The position numbers and the translations under genes were made by a program. 64,000 nucleotides of DNA. Source: Afipia sp. OHSU_II-C1. GTDB taxonomy: Bacteria; Pseudomonadota; Alphaproteobacteria; Rhizobiales; Xanthobacteraceae. The stretch covers positions 186,001-250,000 of the forward strand of contig NZ_APJI01000013.1 in NCBI RefSeq assembly GCF_000497575.1. Reading direction: 5' to 3'. Under the pieces are notes generated by a model. It saw nothing but the letters and a program-made list of their open reading frames with translations, ran no database searches and was not told the DNA's origin. Shown here in pieces: positions 23,786 to 31,514 of this stretch. Numbering within the stretch: position 1 is the first letter of the stretch; each line of letters begins with the position of its first letter.

Positions 23786-24382
23786 TCACGCCTTCGCGCT
23801 GCGCTTCTTTTTCGTTTCAGGTTGCGGGGCAGGTGGCGTCAGCGGGCAACCGGCAAAGGCGGCTTCAAGCGCGGCAGGGGCGCCGTCGAGCCTGAATTCG
23901 GCGGTGGTGCGCCCCGCGGCAAGCGAGCGTATCCGGATGACGAGCACGTTCGACATCGAAAGTTCATTGGCGAACGTGGTCACCGCCGCGCGGTCTTCGA
24001 TTACGACGGTGCGGTACTCCTGAAGGAAGCGCGCGGCGACATTGTCGTGGCCGGGCTTTTCGTCGAAGCGATAGCCGAGCGTCGAGTTCGGATCGGTGCC
24101 GACCTTGAAATCGAAGGCGAAGCGCACCATCGGCTTGCCGTCGAAACAGGTGAGCTGCATCGAGGCCGGCTGGGCGTAATCGGCAAAGCTGTTCGAGGCG
24201 TTGTTGATGATCAGCATCGCGCTCGGCACCGGAACGCCGGTGATGCGATCGACCTGTTTTTCGATTTTCCAGTTGCCGGACGTCGTCGTGACCGGGGTCG
24301 CGACATAAGGATCGCGCGTGTAACACGCGCCCAACCCGGCGCACAGCAAGACGGCTATCATGGCGAACGCGATACGGCGCAC
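23786..24382 (-). CDS. Putative lipoprotein, unknown function
   Basis: The protein has 198 residues. The N terminus M-R-R-I-A-F-A-M-I-A-V-L-L-C-A-G-L-G-A-C has a lipobox (L-G-A-C) at about 17-20. The mature part is mostly beta-like (F-D-G-K-P-M-V-R-F-A-F-D-F-K-V-G, L-G-Y-R-F-D-E-K-P) and ends in a Lys/Pro-rich tail (P-E-T-K-K-K-R-S-A-K-A). It is probably exported to the outer membrane's inner face. The family is not recognised. Confidence 0.75.
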   Translation of the reverse strand: MRRIAFAMIAVLLCAGLGACYTRDPYVATPVTTTSGNWKIEKQVDRITGVPVPSAMLIINNASNSFADYAQPASMQLTCFDGKPMVRFAFDFKVGTDPNSTLGYRFDEKPGHDNVAARFLQEYRTVVIEDRAAVTTFANELSMSNVLVIRIRSLAAGRTTAEFRLDGAPAALEAAFAGCPLTPPAPQPETKKKRSAKA

Positions 24383-24440
24383 AACGCAATCCCCGGCCCG
24401 CCCTTATCCTGCAACCGGGGCGAGTAGGGCGCAAGCGGCT

Positions 24441-25163
24441 TTATGCGGGGCGCGTTTCCTCGATCCGGATCACAGCGGCGGCAAGGCCGACGGCAACCGA
24501 GAGCGCCAGGCACCAGAAGCCGACATAGACATACATCACCGCGGCGACCGCGCAGCCGAGCGCAAAGAAGCAGATCGCAAGCGCGAGACGGCTGAAACGG
24601 GTTCGTACCTGCGGCCGCTCTTCGGGCTTGGCGCCGGTGAGGAGATCGACGGCATCGAGCGTCACCTGCACGGTGGAGCCGGTCATCATGGTGGACGGCG
24701 GCAGGCTGGCCAAATGCACACGCTGGACCGCGTTCTGCATCGCCATGGCGGCGACGCCGGCAAAGCCGGTCAGCAGCGCCATCGGGGTGTTGGCATCGGG
24801 AAACGGTCCGAACCGGACGGCGAGAAGAAAGAAGGCCAGCAGAAGCACGACCTTCACACCGAGCAGGATCTGCATCGCGGGGAGTTTGTGCGCGCGCAGC
24901 GCAATGCCCGCGAGCCGGGCCAGCGCGATCACCAGAATGAACTCGGGCAGCGCCAGAATCTTGCCGACGATGCCATGGCTGCCATGGACCAGCGCCGCGC
25001 CGAGCGTGACGAAATTTCCGGTGACATGTGCGGTGAACAGCCCCGCGAGACCGAGGAAGCCCGCGGTATCGACGAAACCGCCGTTGAACGACAGCAGGGC
25101 CGCAACGGTCAGGGAGCGAGCGACGGGACTACTCATGCGCGGATCCGGTTTGTGTCCGGTCAT
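24441..25163 (-). CDS. YoaK/DUF1275-family membrane protein
   Basis: The protein has 240 residues and about six helices. The N-terminal block S-F-N-G-G-F-V-D-T-A-G-F-L-G-L-A-G-L-F-T-A-H-V-T-G-N, with G-F-V-D near 29 and H-V-T-G-N near 46, is diagnostic of DUF1275. A second block, M-Q-N-A-V-Q-R near 142 followed by M-M-T-G-S-T-V-Q, also fits. Function unknown; some members are linked to small-molecule export. The start could instead be the ATG at 25136. Confidence 0.88.
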   Translation of the reverse strand: MTGHKPDPRMSSPVARSLTVAALLSFNGGFVDTAGFLGLAGLFTAHVTGNFVTLGAALVHGSHGIVGKILALPEFILVIALARLAGIALRAHKLPAMQILLGVKVVLLLAFFLLAVRFGPFPDANTPMALLTGFAGVAAMAMQNAVQRVHLASLPPSTMMTGSTVQVTLDAVDLLTGAKPEERPQVRTRFSRLALAICFFALGCAVAAVMYVYVGFWCLALSVAVGLAAAVIRIEETRPA

Positions 25164-25308
25164 TATCCAGACCGTTCACCGGCCCGCAAGGTGCCGCATC
25201 GCTTTGCCATGGCCGGGCGGCCACATCGGAATGCAGCGATTTGATCCCGGTCAAGGACGACGCGGCGGCGCGTGATACTTTGAAACACCGGATCGAAGCG
25301 GGGTGACG

Positions 25309-25551
25309 ATGAGTGACGGCTGGCGTCTGTTTCTGATTTCGGCGGCGGTTCTGGGCGGGGCTTCTGCGCTTGAGAAGCTTTTCGTGCCGGGCATTGTGCC
25401 GGTTGCCTTCGCGGACGAACCGCAGCCGCTCTGGGCGGTGGAGACGGCCTTTGTCTTCCGCGCCATCGAGCTGATCGCCGCGGGCATCGCAATCATCTCT
25501 TTCACGCTGGCGATGACGGCGTCGATGAAGAGGCGACGGGACGGACCTTAA
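25309..25551 (+). CDS. Small membrane protein, unknown function
   Basis: The protein has 80 residues and two hydrophobic segments (L-F-L-I-S-A-A-V-L-G-G-A-S-A-L, about 6-20; F-V-F-R-A-I-E-L-I-A-A-G-I-A-I-I-S, about 47-66) separated by P-V-A-F-A-D-E-P-Q-P-L-W. The C terminus is basic (M-K-R-R-R-D-G-P). An in-frame GTG at 25303 would add two residues. The family is not recognised. Confidence 0.65.
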   Translation: MSDGWRLFLISAAVLGGASALEKLFVPGIVPVAFADEPQPLWAVETAFVFRAIELIAAGIAIISFTLAMTASMKRRRDGP

Positions 25552-25588
25552 AAGTCATCCTGCGTGTCCCGGTTAGGCGTGCGCCGGT

Positions 25589-26542
25589 CTAGGTTTCATC
25601 ATCTGCAACGAACAAACCAACCTCTTCGCGCACCGCGTCGATCGGCTGGATCGCCGCCGACCAGAAATCCCACTCCGGGGCGAACAGGTCGGCGGTGGTG
25701 TCCTCGCCGCGCGCCCAGGCATAGAAGAATTCCTCCGGCTCGAACGCACCGGTGGCGGAGCCTGCAACATCGTTGAGCGGAATGCCGAGATGCCAGCTCA
25801 GGATCACCGGCAGCACATGCCCCGCCATCGCGTGAGCGCGATGCATGGTCGCCGTCAATGTCGACGTCAGCAGTTCGCCGCGCGGCGATGTGTTGTAACC
25901 GGCGAGGATATGCGTGGAATCGTGCGGCACGGCGAACTCGAAGTTCAGTGCCGTCGGCTCGCCCGGATAGGCGTAGCCATTGGCCTGATAGAACATCGCG
26001 AACGCATGGCCGAAGGTGGTCTCCGGCAACCGCGCCAGCGCATGGAAGCGTGTCGCAAGTGCGGGATCGGGCTCGGCATCGTAAGGCTGCAGCCACGGCG
26101 CCATCTCTGCAGCGGCCCAAGCGCGGCCGGTTATGCTCTCGAGATTGGCGCGGAGCATGTGGGTCTTGGCGTCTTTCAGATCGCCGAGCGCGATCCGCGC
26201 GAGATCGTGGACGAACTCGTCCTTGACGTTGAGGGAGTCCGCAAGTTTCACAACCCCGCTCAGCTTTGCGGGATTGATCGAGCCGCCAACGAACGCCATG
26301 ACCGCGGCGAAGCTCACGGCTTGTGCGGCAAGGGCAGGATCGTCGGCGAGCTCAGCCTGCCGATAGGGGCTGAGCGGTGTCAGTCCGGCGAGGCCGAACT
26401 GCGGCTCGAGATGAAAAATGTAACGCGTGGCCGCGGCGATGGTCTCATGGTCGATTTCGGTCGGCATTCCCTCGGTGGCGGCAATGCCGAGCATCACGGC
26501 GAGGGTGCTGCGGGCCTGATCCAGCGTCGCGGGAATGTGCAT
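25589..26542 (-). CDS. Coq4-like protein with HDxxHx11E zinc motif
   Basis: The protein has 317 residues. The C-terminal half matches the Coq4 fold: L-P-E-T-T-F-G-H-A-F-A-M-F-Y near residue 172, then V-P-H-D-S-T-H with H207, D208, H211, and E223 exactly 12 residues later, the H-D-x-x-H-x11-E zinc signature of Coq4. The N-terminal half (1-150) is helical and not recognised. Coq4 acts in ubiquinone head-group modification. This protein has the ligands, but no ubi/coq gene lies nearby, so the substrate is unknown. No signal peptide or membrane helix was seen. Confidence 0.8.
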   Translation of the reverse strand: MHIPATLDQARSTLAVMLGIAATEGMPTEIDHETIAAATRYIFHLEPQFGLAGLTPLSPYRQAELADDPALAAQAVSFAAVMAFVGGSINPAKLSGVVKLADSLNVKDEFVHDLARIALGDLKDAKTHMLRANLESITGRAWAAAEMAPWLQPYDAEPDPALATRFHALARLPETTFGHAFAMFYQANGYAYPGEPTALNFEFAVPHDSTHILAGYNTSPRGELLTSTLTATMHRAHAMAGHVLPVILSWHLGIPLNDVAGSATGAFEPEEFFYAWARGEDTTADLFAPEWDFWSAAIQPIDAVREEVGLFVADDET

Positions 26543-26557
26543 GGGCCCGCCGCGTTC

Positions 26558-26779
26558 CTATCTGAACTGCGTTCGGCAGAGCGGACTGAGCTTTCTGACG
26601 TTCTTCTGCATGCAGGCCGTGATGCGCTTCACGTCCGGGACGAATTCCCGGCAGTATTTCATCGCGTCCTTGCGGCAGGCGCGGCGTTGCTCCGGCGTTC
26701 CCGCGGCCTGCGCCGATGAGGCGGCAATCAGCGCGATGGCCGCACAGGCAGCGAGGGATTTAACGAGCGGTCGGGTCAT
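26558..26779 (-). CDS. Small secreted cysteine-containing protein
   Basis: The protein has 73 residues. The signal peptide ends near S-A-Q-A-A. The mature part R-R-A-C-R-K-D-A-M-K-Y-C-R-E-F and I-T-A-C-M-Q-K-N-V, L-S-P-L-C-R-T resembles the Cys-rich repeat of GLG1-type proteins (C-x7-C...C-x-x-x...C). Four mature cysteines suggest two disulfides. Function unknown. Confidence 0.75.
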   Translation of the reverse strand: MTRPLVKSLAACAAIALIAASSAQAAGTPEQRRACRKDAMKYCREFVPDVKRITACMQKNVRKLSPLCRTQFR

Positions 26780-26889
26780 GATCAGGTTCCGGGTGAGGGA
26801 ACCGTAACCTGATCATTCCCGCCCATCAAACGGTAAACCCGATTGCGCGAATTCTAACTTTCCGCCTGGGCGCAACTCCGGTGCCCACG

Positions 26890-27144
26890 CTAGTGATGCG
26901 CAGGCACCTCGGCCCCGTCCGCCGAATACTGCCGGATCTTGTTGCGCAAGGTGCGCACCGAGACGCCGAGAATGCGGGCCGCATGGGTGCGATTGCCGTC
27001 GCAGCGCGCGAGCGTTTGCAGAACGAGTTCGCGTTCGATTTCCTGGACTGTGGCGCCGATGAGCAGCGGGACCACCTGGCCCGGTGCCACGGCCGGCGCA
27101 TCGGGTAATACTTCCGGTGCGCGTACGTGCATTTCCTGGGTCAT
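26890..27144 (-). CDS. Fis-type helix-turn-helix protein (FlbD C-terminal-like)
   Basis: The protein has 84 residues. The C-terminal HTH_8 domain is V-Q-E-I-E-R-E-L-V-L-Q-T-L, then G-N-R-T-H-A-A-R-I-L-G-V-S-V-R-T-L-R-N-K-I. It resembles the DNA-binding end of sigma-54 activators such as FlbD but has no AAA+ or receiver domain. AGGAGGT precedes ATG by five bases. A TTAA-N7-TTAAC site, the CtrA consensus, lies 94 bases upstream. Possible role: a stand-alone nucleoid or flagellar-type regulator under cell-cycle control. Confidence 0.85.
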   Translation of the reverse strand: MTQEMHVRAPEVLPDAPAVAPGQVVPLLIGATVQEIERELVLQTLARCDGNRTHAARILGVSVRTLRNKIRQYSADGAEVPAHH

Positions 27145-27237
27145 CGAGACCTCCTGACCACTGCTGCACCTGTCAGGGACGCAGACTATATCCAAGGTTC
27201 TCCGATCTCAGCCCGCTCAAAGGGTGGGCCGATATGG

Positions 27238-27252
27238 TTAACAGGACCTTAA
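27238..27252 (-). promoter_or_regulatory. CtrA-like binding site
   Basis: On the minus strand, TTAAGGTCCTGTTAAC matches TTAA-N7-TTAAC; the extra C extends one base to 27237. It is oriented towards the Fis-type gene 94 bases away. CtrA consensus sites are short, so chance occurrence is possible. Confidence 0.6.
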
Positions 27253-27421
27253 TTTCCGGGGTAACCCGTTCATGGAACTCACGAATTGGAACCGGATGGA
27301 ACCGCCGGGGATCGTTCGGGAAAATCGGATCGGTCGCGCAGCACGCCTAAAATTTGCGCGCCCCACAGCCGGAAAATAAAGTGAAGTGCAGGCCCGCAGG
27401 GCGTGAAAGGGAAGAAGCACC

Positions 27422-27688
27422 ATGTGCCGCAACATCAAGACGCTGTTCAACTTCGAACCACCCGCCACCGAAGACGAAATTCACGCGTCGGCCTTGCAGT
27501 TCGTGCGCAAGCTCTCCGGGTTCAACGCACCGTCGAAGGCGAATGAAGAAGCGTTCAATCGCGCCGTCGCCGAGGTGTCCGCCAGCGCACGCAAGCTGCT
27601 GACGTCGCTGCACACCCATGCGCCGGCGCGGGATCGTGAGGTCGAAGCAGAGAAGGCGCGGGAGCGGAGCCGGGCCCGGTTCGGCTAA
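27422..27688 (+). CDS. DUF2277 family protein
   Basis: The protein has 88 residues. It opens M-C-R-N-I-K-T-L-F-N-F-E-P-P-A-T-E-D-E-I, the diagnostic start of DUF2277, and contains Q-F-V-R-K-L-S-G-F near 27-35. It is cytoplasmic, with a C-terminal charged tail (E-K-A-R-E-R-S-R-A-R-F-G). Function unknown. GGAAGAA lies upstream. Confidence 0.92.
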   Translation: MCRNIKTLFNFEPPATEDEIHASALQFVRKLSGFNAPSKANEEAFNRAVAEVSASARKLLTSLHTHAPARDREVEAEKARERSRARFG

Positions 27689-27692
27689 ACGC

Positions 27693-27724
27693 AAAACGGG
27701 CCAGCGAGAGCCAGCCCGTTTTCT
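27693..27724 (+). terminator. Terminator after the DUF2277 gene
   Basis: AAAACGGGC...GCCCGTTTT with a 12-base loop, then CTTTTG; it could also serve the small minus-strand ORF downstream. Confidence 0.8.
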
Positions 27725-27742
27725 TTTGCGTTGCGAAGTGCT

Positions 27743-27853
27743 TCAGGAGCGCGGCATTGCGATCGGCACGAACCTTGGATCGCTGGCGCGGCGGTCGATT
27801 GCCGCGACCCGCAGCAGGGCTTCAAGCTTCAATAAAAAGATTTCCGCCAACAT
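27743..27853 (-). CDS. Small protein (36 aa), unknown
   Basis: This short ORF reads M-L-A-E-I-F-L-L-K-L-E-A-L-L-R-V-A-A-I-D, then R-R-A-S-D-P-R-F-V-P-I-A-M-P-R-S. GGAAGG lies 9 bases before this ATG; an in-frame ATG two codons upstream (27859) is only 3 bases from it. The amphipathic first half (M-L-A-E-I-F-L-L-K-L-E-A-L-L) and the R-F-V-P-I end look protein-like. It shares the terminator region with the DUF2277 gene. I believe small proteins of this kind recur in Bradyrhizobiaceae but cannot verify it here. Confidence 0.55.
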   Translation of the reverse strand: MLAEIFLLKLEALLRVAAIDRRASDPRFVPIAMPRS

Positions 27854-28021
27854 TGTCATAATCCTTCCGATCGACCGTATGGCAGTTGGACGCCGACTCA
27901 CCGCCGGGCGTTCAATGTCTGAAATAAAAGCTATGCCTCGCTGTTCACGTTCGCAATGGTCTTGCTGCCAGATCGCGACAAGTTAACCTTACGCAAGATC
28001 GCGCCCGCCCGGAGGCATTCG

Positions 28022-28462
28022 ATGAAACACGTCGTCACGGCGCTGCTGATGGCTATCTCTCTGGCTGGAGCGGTGTCCGTCGCGGAAGCCGACACCTCGG
28101 ATCGCTTCGCCATGGGCGGCTGGATCGAGAAATTCCAGCCCGCCATCGATCAGGCGAATGCCAGCGGCGAACTGTTTCGCATCCGCGGTCACTGCCAGTC
28201 GAACTGCACGCTGTTTCTCGGCGTCCGCAACGTCTGTGTCGAGCGCAGCGCGCGGCTGTTGTTTCACGCCGGTCACGGGCGCGGCCCCAACAGGTATGTC
28301 ATCAACGCCGGTTCGACCCAGCGGATGCTGAATGCCTACAACGCCAAGCTGCGGCAGTACGTCGTCGCGCAAGGATATCTTACGAGGCTGGAGTTCAGCA
28401 CCATCTCCGGCGCACGGATCATCGACGAATTCGGCTACAGGGAATGTCCGCGCGGCGGCTGA
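28022..28462 (+). CDS. Secreted protein, possible ClpP-like fold
   Basis: The protein has 146 residues. The signal peptide ends near A-E-A-D. The segment G-H-C-Q-S-N-C-T-L-F-L-G, then C-V-E-R-S-A-R-L-L-F-H-A-G-H, resembles COG3904-type periplasmic proteins related to the ClpP/crotonase fold (S-A-C...H pattern). A Ser-His pair is present, but protease activity is not shown. The start at 28022 has GGAGG upstream. Confidence 0.7.
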   Translation: MKHVVTALLMAISLAGAVSVAEADTSDRFAMGGWIEKFQPAIDQANASGELFRIRGHCQSNCTLFLGVRNVCVERSARLLFHAGHGRGPNRYVINAGSTQRMLNAYNAKLRQYVVAQGYLTRLEFSTISGARIIDEFGYRECPRGG

Positions 28463-28471
28463 TGCCGCGCG

Positions 28472-29170
28472 TTACGCCGCGCGCTGCGCCAAAAAGCCCC
28501 AGTCCCAGGGCAACTGCTTCGAGCCGCGCGGCTTGCGCAGGCCGTCCACCGACCAGGGATAATATACCTTGGCGATCCGGGTCATCTCGAAGCCGGTCCC
28601 CGAGACGGTGGAGACCAACTCGTCGCGCTCGTAGAATTTCTGCCAGACGCCGTCACGATGGACGAGGCCGCCCGCCTTGATCTTGTCTGCCGATGCGCCG
28701 AGCTTGTTGACCATCAATTGCGATTCCATCGACGGCACCACCACCAGCGCAAAGCCCGACGGCTTGGTGACGTCGGCCATGGTCGACCACAGCGCGTCGC
28801 GCTTGGCCTGACGCGGCGAGGTGATGACGTTCAGGCAGACCGTGAGATCGGCGACGGTGCCGAGGACCTTCGCCGACCGGGTGACATCCATCGCGAGCCA
28901 CTTCGCATTCGGAATGTCCGCGCACCGCTTCTTCGCACGCGCGACGATGCGCGGCGCGAAATCGATTCCGGTGATCCGCTCGAAGCGATGGCCGAATTTC
29001 TTGACGAAGCTGCCGACGCCGCAGCCGAGATCGACCAGTTCAAGATTCTTTCGCGAGCGGCAGGCCGCGGCGACGAAACGCGGCATCTGGCCACTCGTCT
29101 CGTCGGTGACGATATCGCACACCAGCGACTCGAACTTGGCCGCGTGCAGATCCCATTCAACTCGATTCAC
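28472..29170 (-). CDS. Class I SAM-dependent methyltransferase
   Basis: The protein has 232 residues and a GTG start (V-N-R-V-E-W-D) with GGGAGG 5 bases upstream. Motif I is V-D-L-G-C-G-V-G-S-F near residue 46, then I-D-F-A-P near 70, and M-D-V-T-R-S near 94. The C-terminal part (W-S-V-D-G-L-R-K-P-R-G) is characteristic of no family I know. Substrate unknown. Confidence 0.85.
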   Translation of the reverse strand: MNRVEWDLHAAKFESLVCDIVTDETSGQMPRFVAAACRSRKNLELVDLGCGVGSFVKKFGHRFERITGIDFAPRIVARAKKRCADIPNAKWLAMDVTRSAKVLGTVADLTVCLNVITSPRQAKRDALWSTMADVTKPSGFALVVVPSMESQLMVNKLGASADKIKAGGLVHRDGVWQKFYERDELVSTVSGTGFEMTRIAKVYYPWSVDGLRKPRGSKQLPWDWGFLAQRAA

Positions 29171-29400
29171 AGGAACCTCCCGTCGGTCTTTGTGAAGCCC
29201 GAATCGATTAAACAACAGAAATCCGTGCGGCGATACGCGTTGCGGGGCCGAATCTGTTGATCGATTTTCCGCTATAAGAGTTCCGCTTGCGCCATTAGCG
29301 TTTTGCGAATCCGTGTCATGGGCTAAACTTGATTCGGTTTTACCGATTCATTCGCGACATTCCTGCTCACACCTGTTGCCCAACATCCGGAGAACTCATC

Positions 29401-29838
29401 ATGCGTCTGTCATCTGCCATTCGCGCCGCGCTGATCGCTGTGACGGCGCTCATCGGAGCCGGCCTCTCATCCGCTCATGCCGACAGCGGCACCGTGTCGC
29501 TCGTCATCTACAAGGCCGGATGGTTCATCGGTGGTTCGGGCGGCAGCGGCACGCTTAACTTCCGCGGCAGGAGCTATGCACTGTCCACCGGCGGCATCGA
29601 TTATGGGCTGGTGTTCGGCGGATCGAAGACGGTGCTGCGCGGCCGGGTGAGCAACATCAACCGTCCGTCGGACGTCGCGGGTGTCTATGGCGCGGCGGGT
29701 GCCGGCATTGCGGTTGGCGGCGGCGCGCGCGCCATCGTGCTGACCAACCAGAAGGGCGCGGTGCTCGAACTGTCCGGCCGCCAGGTCGGGCTGATGGCGA
29801 ACGCCGACCTCAGCGGACTTGCGATCACGTTGAAGTAA
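29401..29838 (+). CDS. Secreted protein, unknown function
   Basis: The protein has 145 residues. The signal peptide ends near S-S-A-H-A-D. The mature part is Gly-rich beta-like: V-S-L-V-I-Y-K-A-G-W-F-I-G-G-S-G-G-S-G, L-V-F-G-G-S-K-T-V-L-R-G-R-V, and G-A-A-G-A-G-I-A-V-G-G-G-A-R-A. The layout recalls DUF1134/YSC84-like lipid-binding domains, but the match is loose. A strong terminator follows. Confidence 0.72.
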   Translation: MRLSSAIRAALIAVTALIGAGLSSAHADSGTVSLVIYKAGWFIGGSGGSGTLNFRGRSYALSTGGIDYGLVFGGSKTVLRGRVSNINRPSDVAGVYGAAGAGIAVGGGARAIVLTNQKGAVLELSGRQVGLMANADLSGLAITLK

Positions 29839-29867
29839 GCGCGCACCTGCGGCGCTCGCTGAATCAT

Positions 29868-29893
29868 AAAGGCCGGGCACATGCCCGGCCTTT
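29868..29893 (+). terminator. Terminator after the 29401 gene
   Basis: AAAGGCCGGGCA, CAT loop, GCCCGGCCTTTTT; it can also act on the opposite strand, where the collagen-like gene ends 50 bases further on. Confidence 0.88.
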
Positions 29894-29943
29894 TTGCTTG
29901 ATCAATGAACTATGGCCACAGGGAGCAGCGGAATACGGTGCCG

Positions 29944-30450
29944 CTACTTCTTGTCCTTGCGATGCTTCTTTTTCTTTTTGTGATGATCGTCGTCGTCATC
30001 GCCGTCATCATCATCTTGCACGCCAGCCGCTATGGCTGCGGCATAACGCGCGGCGGCTTCCTGCTCCTCGCGCTCCTTCGCTTCGCGCTCGCGCTTTTGG
30101 CGATGCTCTTCCCATGCGTCGAAAATCGTTTCGAGCCAGGGAAGGATTTCCTCGAAAGAAGGCAGGCGGCCGGGCGGCCCCTGCTCGCCGCGCGGGCCTT
30201 GCGCACCCACGGGGCCTTGCTTGCCTTGCGGACCTTGTTCGCCGCGCGGGCCTTGCGCGCCGGGCTTGCCCGCCGGTCCGGCTTCGCCGCGCTTGCCCTG
30301 CGGTCCTGCTTTGCCCGGCATCCCCGGCTTGCCGCGCGGACCTTCCGGCCCGGGGCGGCCCGGATGTCCTTGCGGTCCCGGCTTTCCGGGTTTTCCCTGC
30401 GGGCCTTGCGGTCCGCTCCGAGGTTGCCGTGTGGTCGCGTCGTTAGCCAC
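29944..30450 (-). CDS. Collagen-like triple-helix repeat protein
   Basis: The protein has 168 residues. A short N terminus ([12 protein letters not shown]) is followed by 28 consecutive Gly-X-Y triplets (about 13-96) rich in GPQ, GKP, GPR and GEQ. Then comes a probable helical or coiled stretch ([25 protein letters not shown]) and a bipartite tail of acidic [10 protein letters not shown] and basic [13 protein letters not shown]. No signal peptide or anchor motif is visible. Bacterial collagens often form stable trimers; the coiled segment could be the trimerisation domain. Confidence 0.88.
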   Translation of the reverse strand: MANDATTRQPRSGPQGPQGKPGKPGPQGHPGRPGPEGPRGKPGMPGKAGPQGKRGEAGPAGKPGAQGPRGEQGPQGKQGPVGAQGPRGEQGPPGRLPSFEEILPWLETIFDAWEEHRQKREREAKEREEQEAAARYAAAIAAGVQDDDDGDDDDDHHKKKKKHRKDKK

Positions 30451-30560
30451 GTCTGCACTCCAGGTGATTTGCTACAAGTGATTTGCTACGCTGTCTTTCT
30501 AGCAGCGTTTTCATGACTGCCATAACTCAGCGGAAGGCGCGGCCGATGGAATCGGCGGCG

Positions 30561-31028
30561 TTAGCCGTCTCCGCCTGCCGCAACAGTGGCTTGCGTGGTC
30601 TGTCGCGCCGATGCGCGGGATCTGCTCCATGCATCATGACCCAGCATCCCGACGGCCATCGCGGCGACGAACACGATCACCGGCAGGCTGAGGCCAGCGA
30701 GATTGACCAGCGCCGGGCCGGGGCAGAGCCCTACCAGTCCCCAGCCGATCCCGAACAGCACCGCACCGGTGACCAGCGGCGCATCGATGTCCTTGCGCGT
30801 CGGCCAGAGAGATTGCGCGGCAAACACCGGCGCGCCCCGCCGCCGTGCGAGCACAAAGCCGATGCTCGAGACCGTGACCGCACCGGCCATCACGAAAGCC
30901 AGCGTCGCGTCCCACGCGCCGAAGATGTCGAGGAAGCCGAGCACTTTCGCTGTATCCGTCATGCCGGAGATCAAAAGGCCCGCGCCGAAAATGAGTCCGC
31001 AGACGAAACTCACGAGAACGAGCGGCAT
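30561..31028 (-). CDS. YeeE/YedE-family (DUF6691) membrane protein, C-terminal half
   Basis: The protein has 155 residues and about four helices. Motif G-L-C-P-G-P-A-L (about 100-107) contains the conserved Cys of YeeE/YedE thiosulfate transporters. It pairs with the 31033 gene 4 bases upstream, and together they correspond to one full-length YeeE. Likely role: uptake of thiosulfate or another sulfur compound. The C terminus is basic and Thr/Ala-rich. Confidence 0.87.
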   Translation of the reverse strand: MPLVLVSFVCGLIFGAGLLISGMTDTAKVLGFLDIFGAWDATLAFVMAGAVTVSSIGFVLARRRGAPVFAAQSLWPTRKDIDAPLVTGAVLFGIGWGLVGLCPGPALVNLAGLSLPVIVFVAAMAVGMLGHDAWSRSRASARQTTQATVAAGGDG

Positions 31029-31032
31029 CGCA

Positions 31033-31461
31033 TCAGCCTCCGATCATGTGGCGCGCGATGGCGACGGTGGCGATGGCTGCCGCCATGAAGATCGCGGTGG
31101 CGGCCAGCGAACGCGCTGACAGCCGCGCGACGCCGCAGACGCCGTGACCCGACGTGCAACCGCCGCCCATGCGGCTGCCGAAGCCGACCAGCAGGCCCGC
31201 AACGACGATCACGATCAGGCTCGCGGGCATGGCGGGTGAGGGGAGCGGCGTGCCGGTGGCGAGTGCCGCGGTCAGCGGCGCTGCGATCAGGCCGGCGACG
31301 AAGGCGATCCGCCAGCCGCGATCGCTTATTGCGGGCGAAAGAAGCCCGCCAAAGATGCCGCTGATGCCGGCGACGCGTCCGGTCAGCAGCATCAGCATCG
31401 CTGCGGCGAGCCCGATCAGCCCGCCGCCGATCAATCCGGAAAGAGGCGTGAGGTTGTGCAT
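31033..31461 (-). CDS. YeeE/YedE-family membrane protein, N-terminal half
   Basis: The protein has 142 residues and four helices. G-I-S-G-I-F-G-G-L-L lies near 34 and R-M-G-G-G-C-T-S-G-H-G-V-C-G near 97, with the two cysteines that form the sulfur-ion relay in YeeE. It is followed after 4 bases by its partner half, so both are co-transcribed. A fragment resembling its residues 13-28 occurs at 32258-32310, suggesting a second, decayed copy. Confidence 0.88.
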   Translation of the reverse strand: MHNLTPLSGLIGGGLIGLAAAMLMLLTGRVAGISGIFGGLLSPAISDRGWRIAFVAGLIAAPLTAALATGTPLPSPAMPASLIVIVVAGLLVGFGSRMGGGCTSGHGVCGVARLSARSLAATAIFMAAAIATVAIARHMIGG

Positions 31462-31514
31462 GATTGTGCTTCCTTCTCAGGTGCGCCGCGACAGCGTGCG
31501 TCTGTGTCGAACCA

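Noticed and set aside
29898-30516. Plus-strand ORFs opposite the collagen-like gene
   Set aside because: They are Pro/Leu/Arg-rich antisense readings of the Gly-X-Y repeat.
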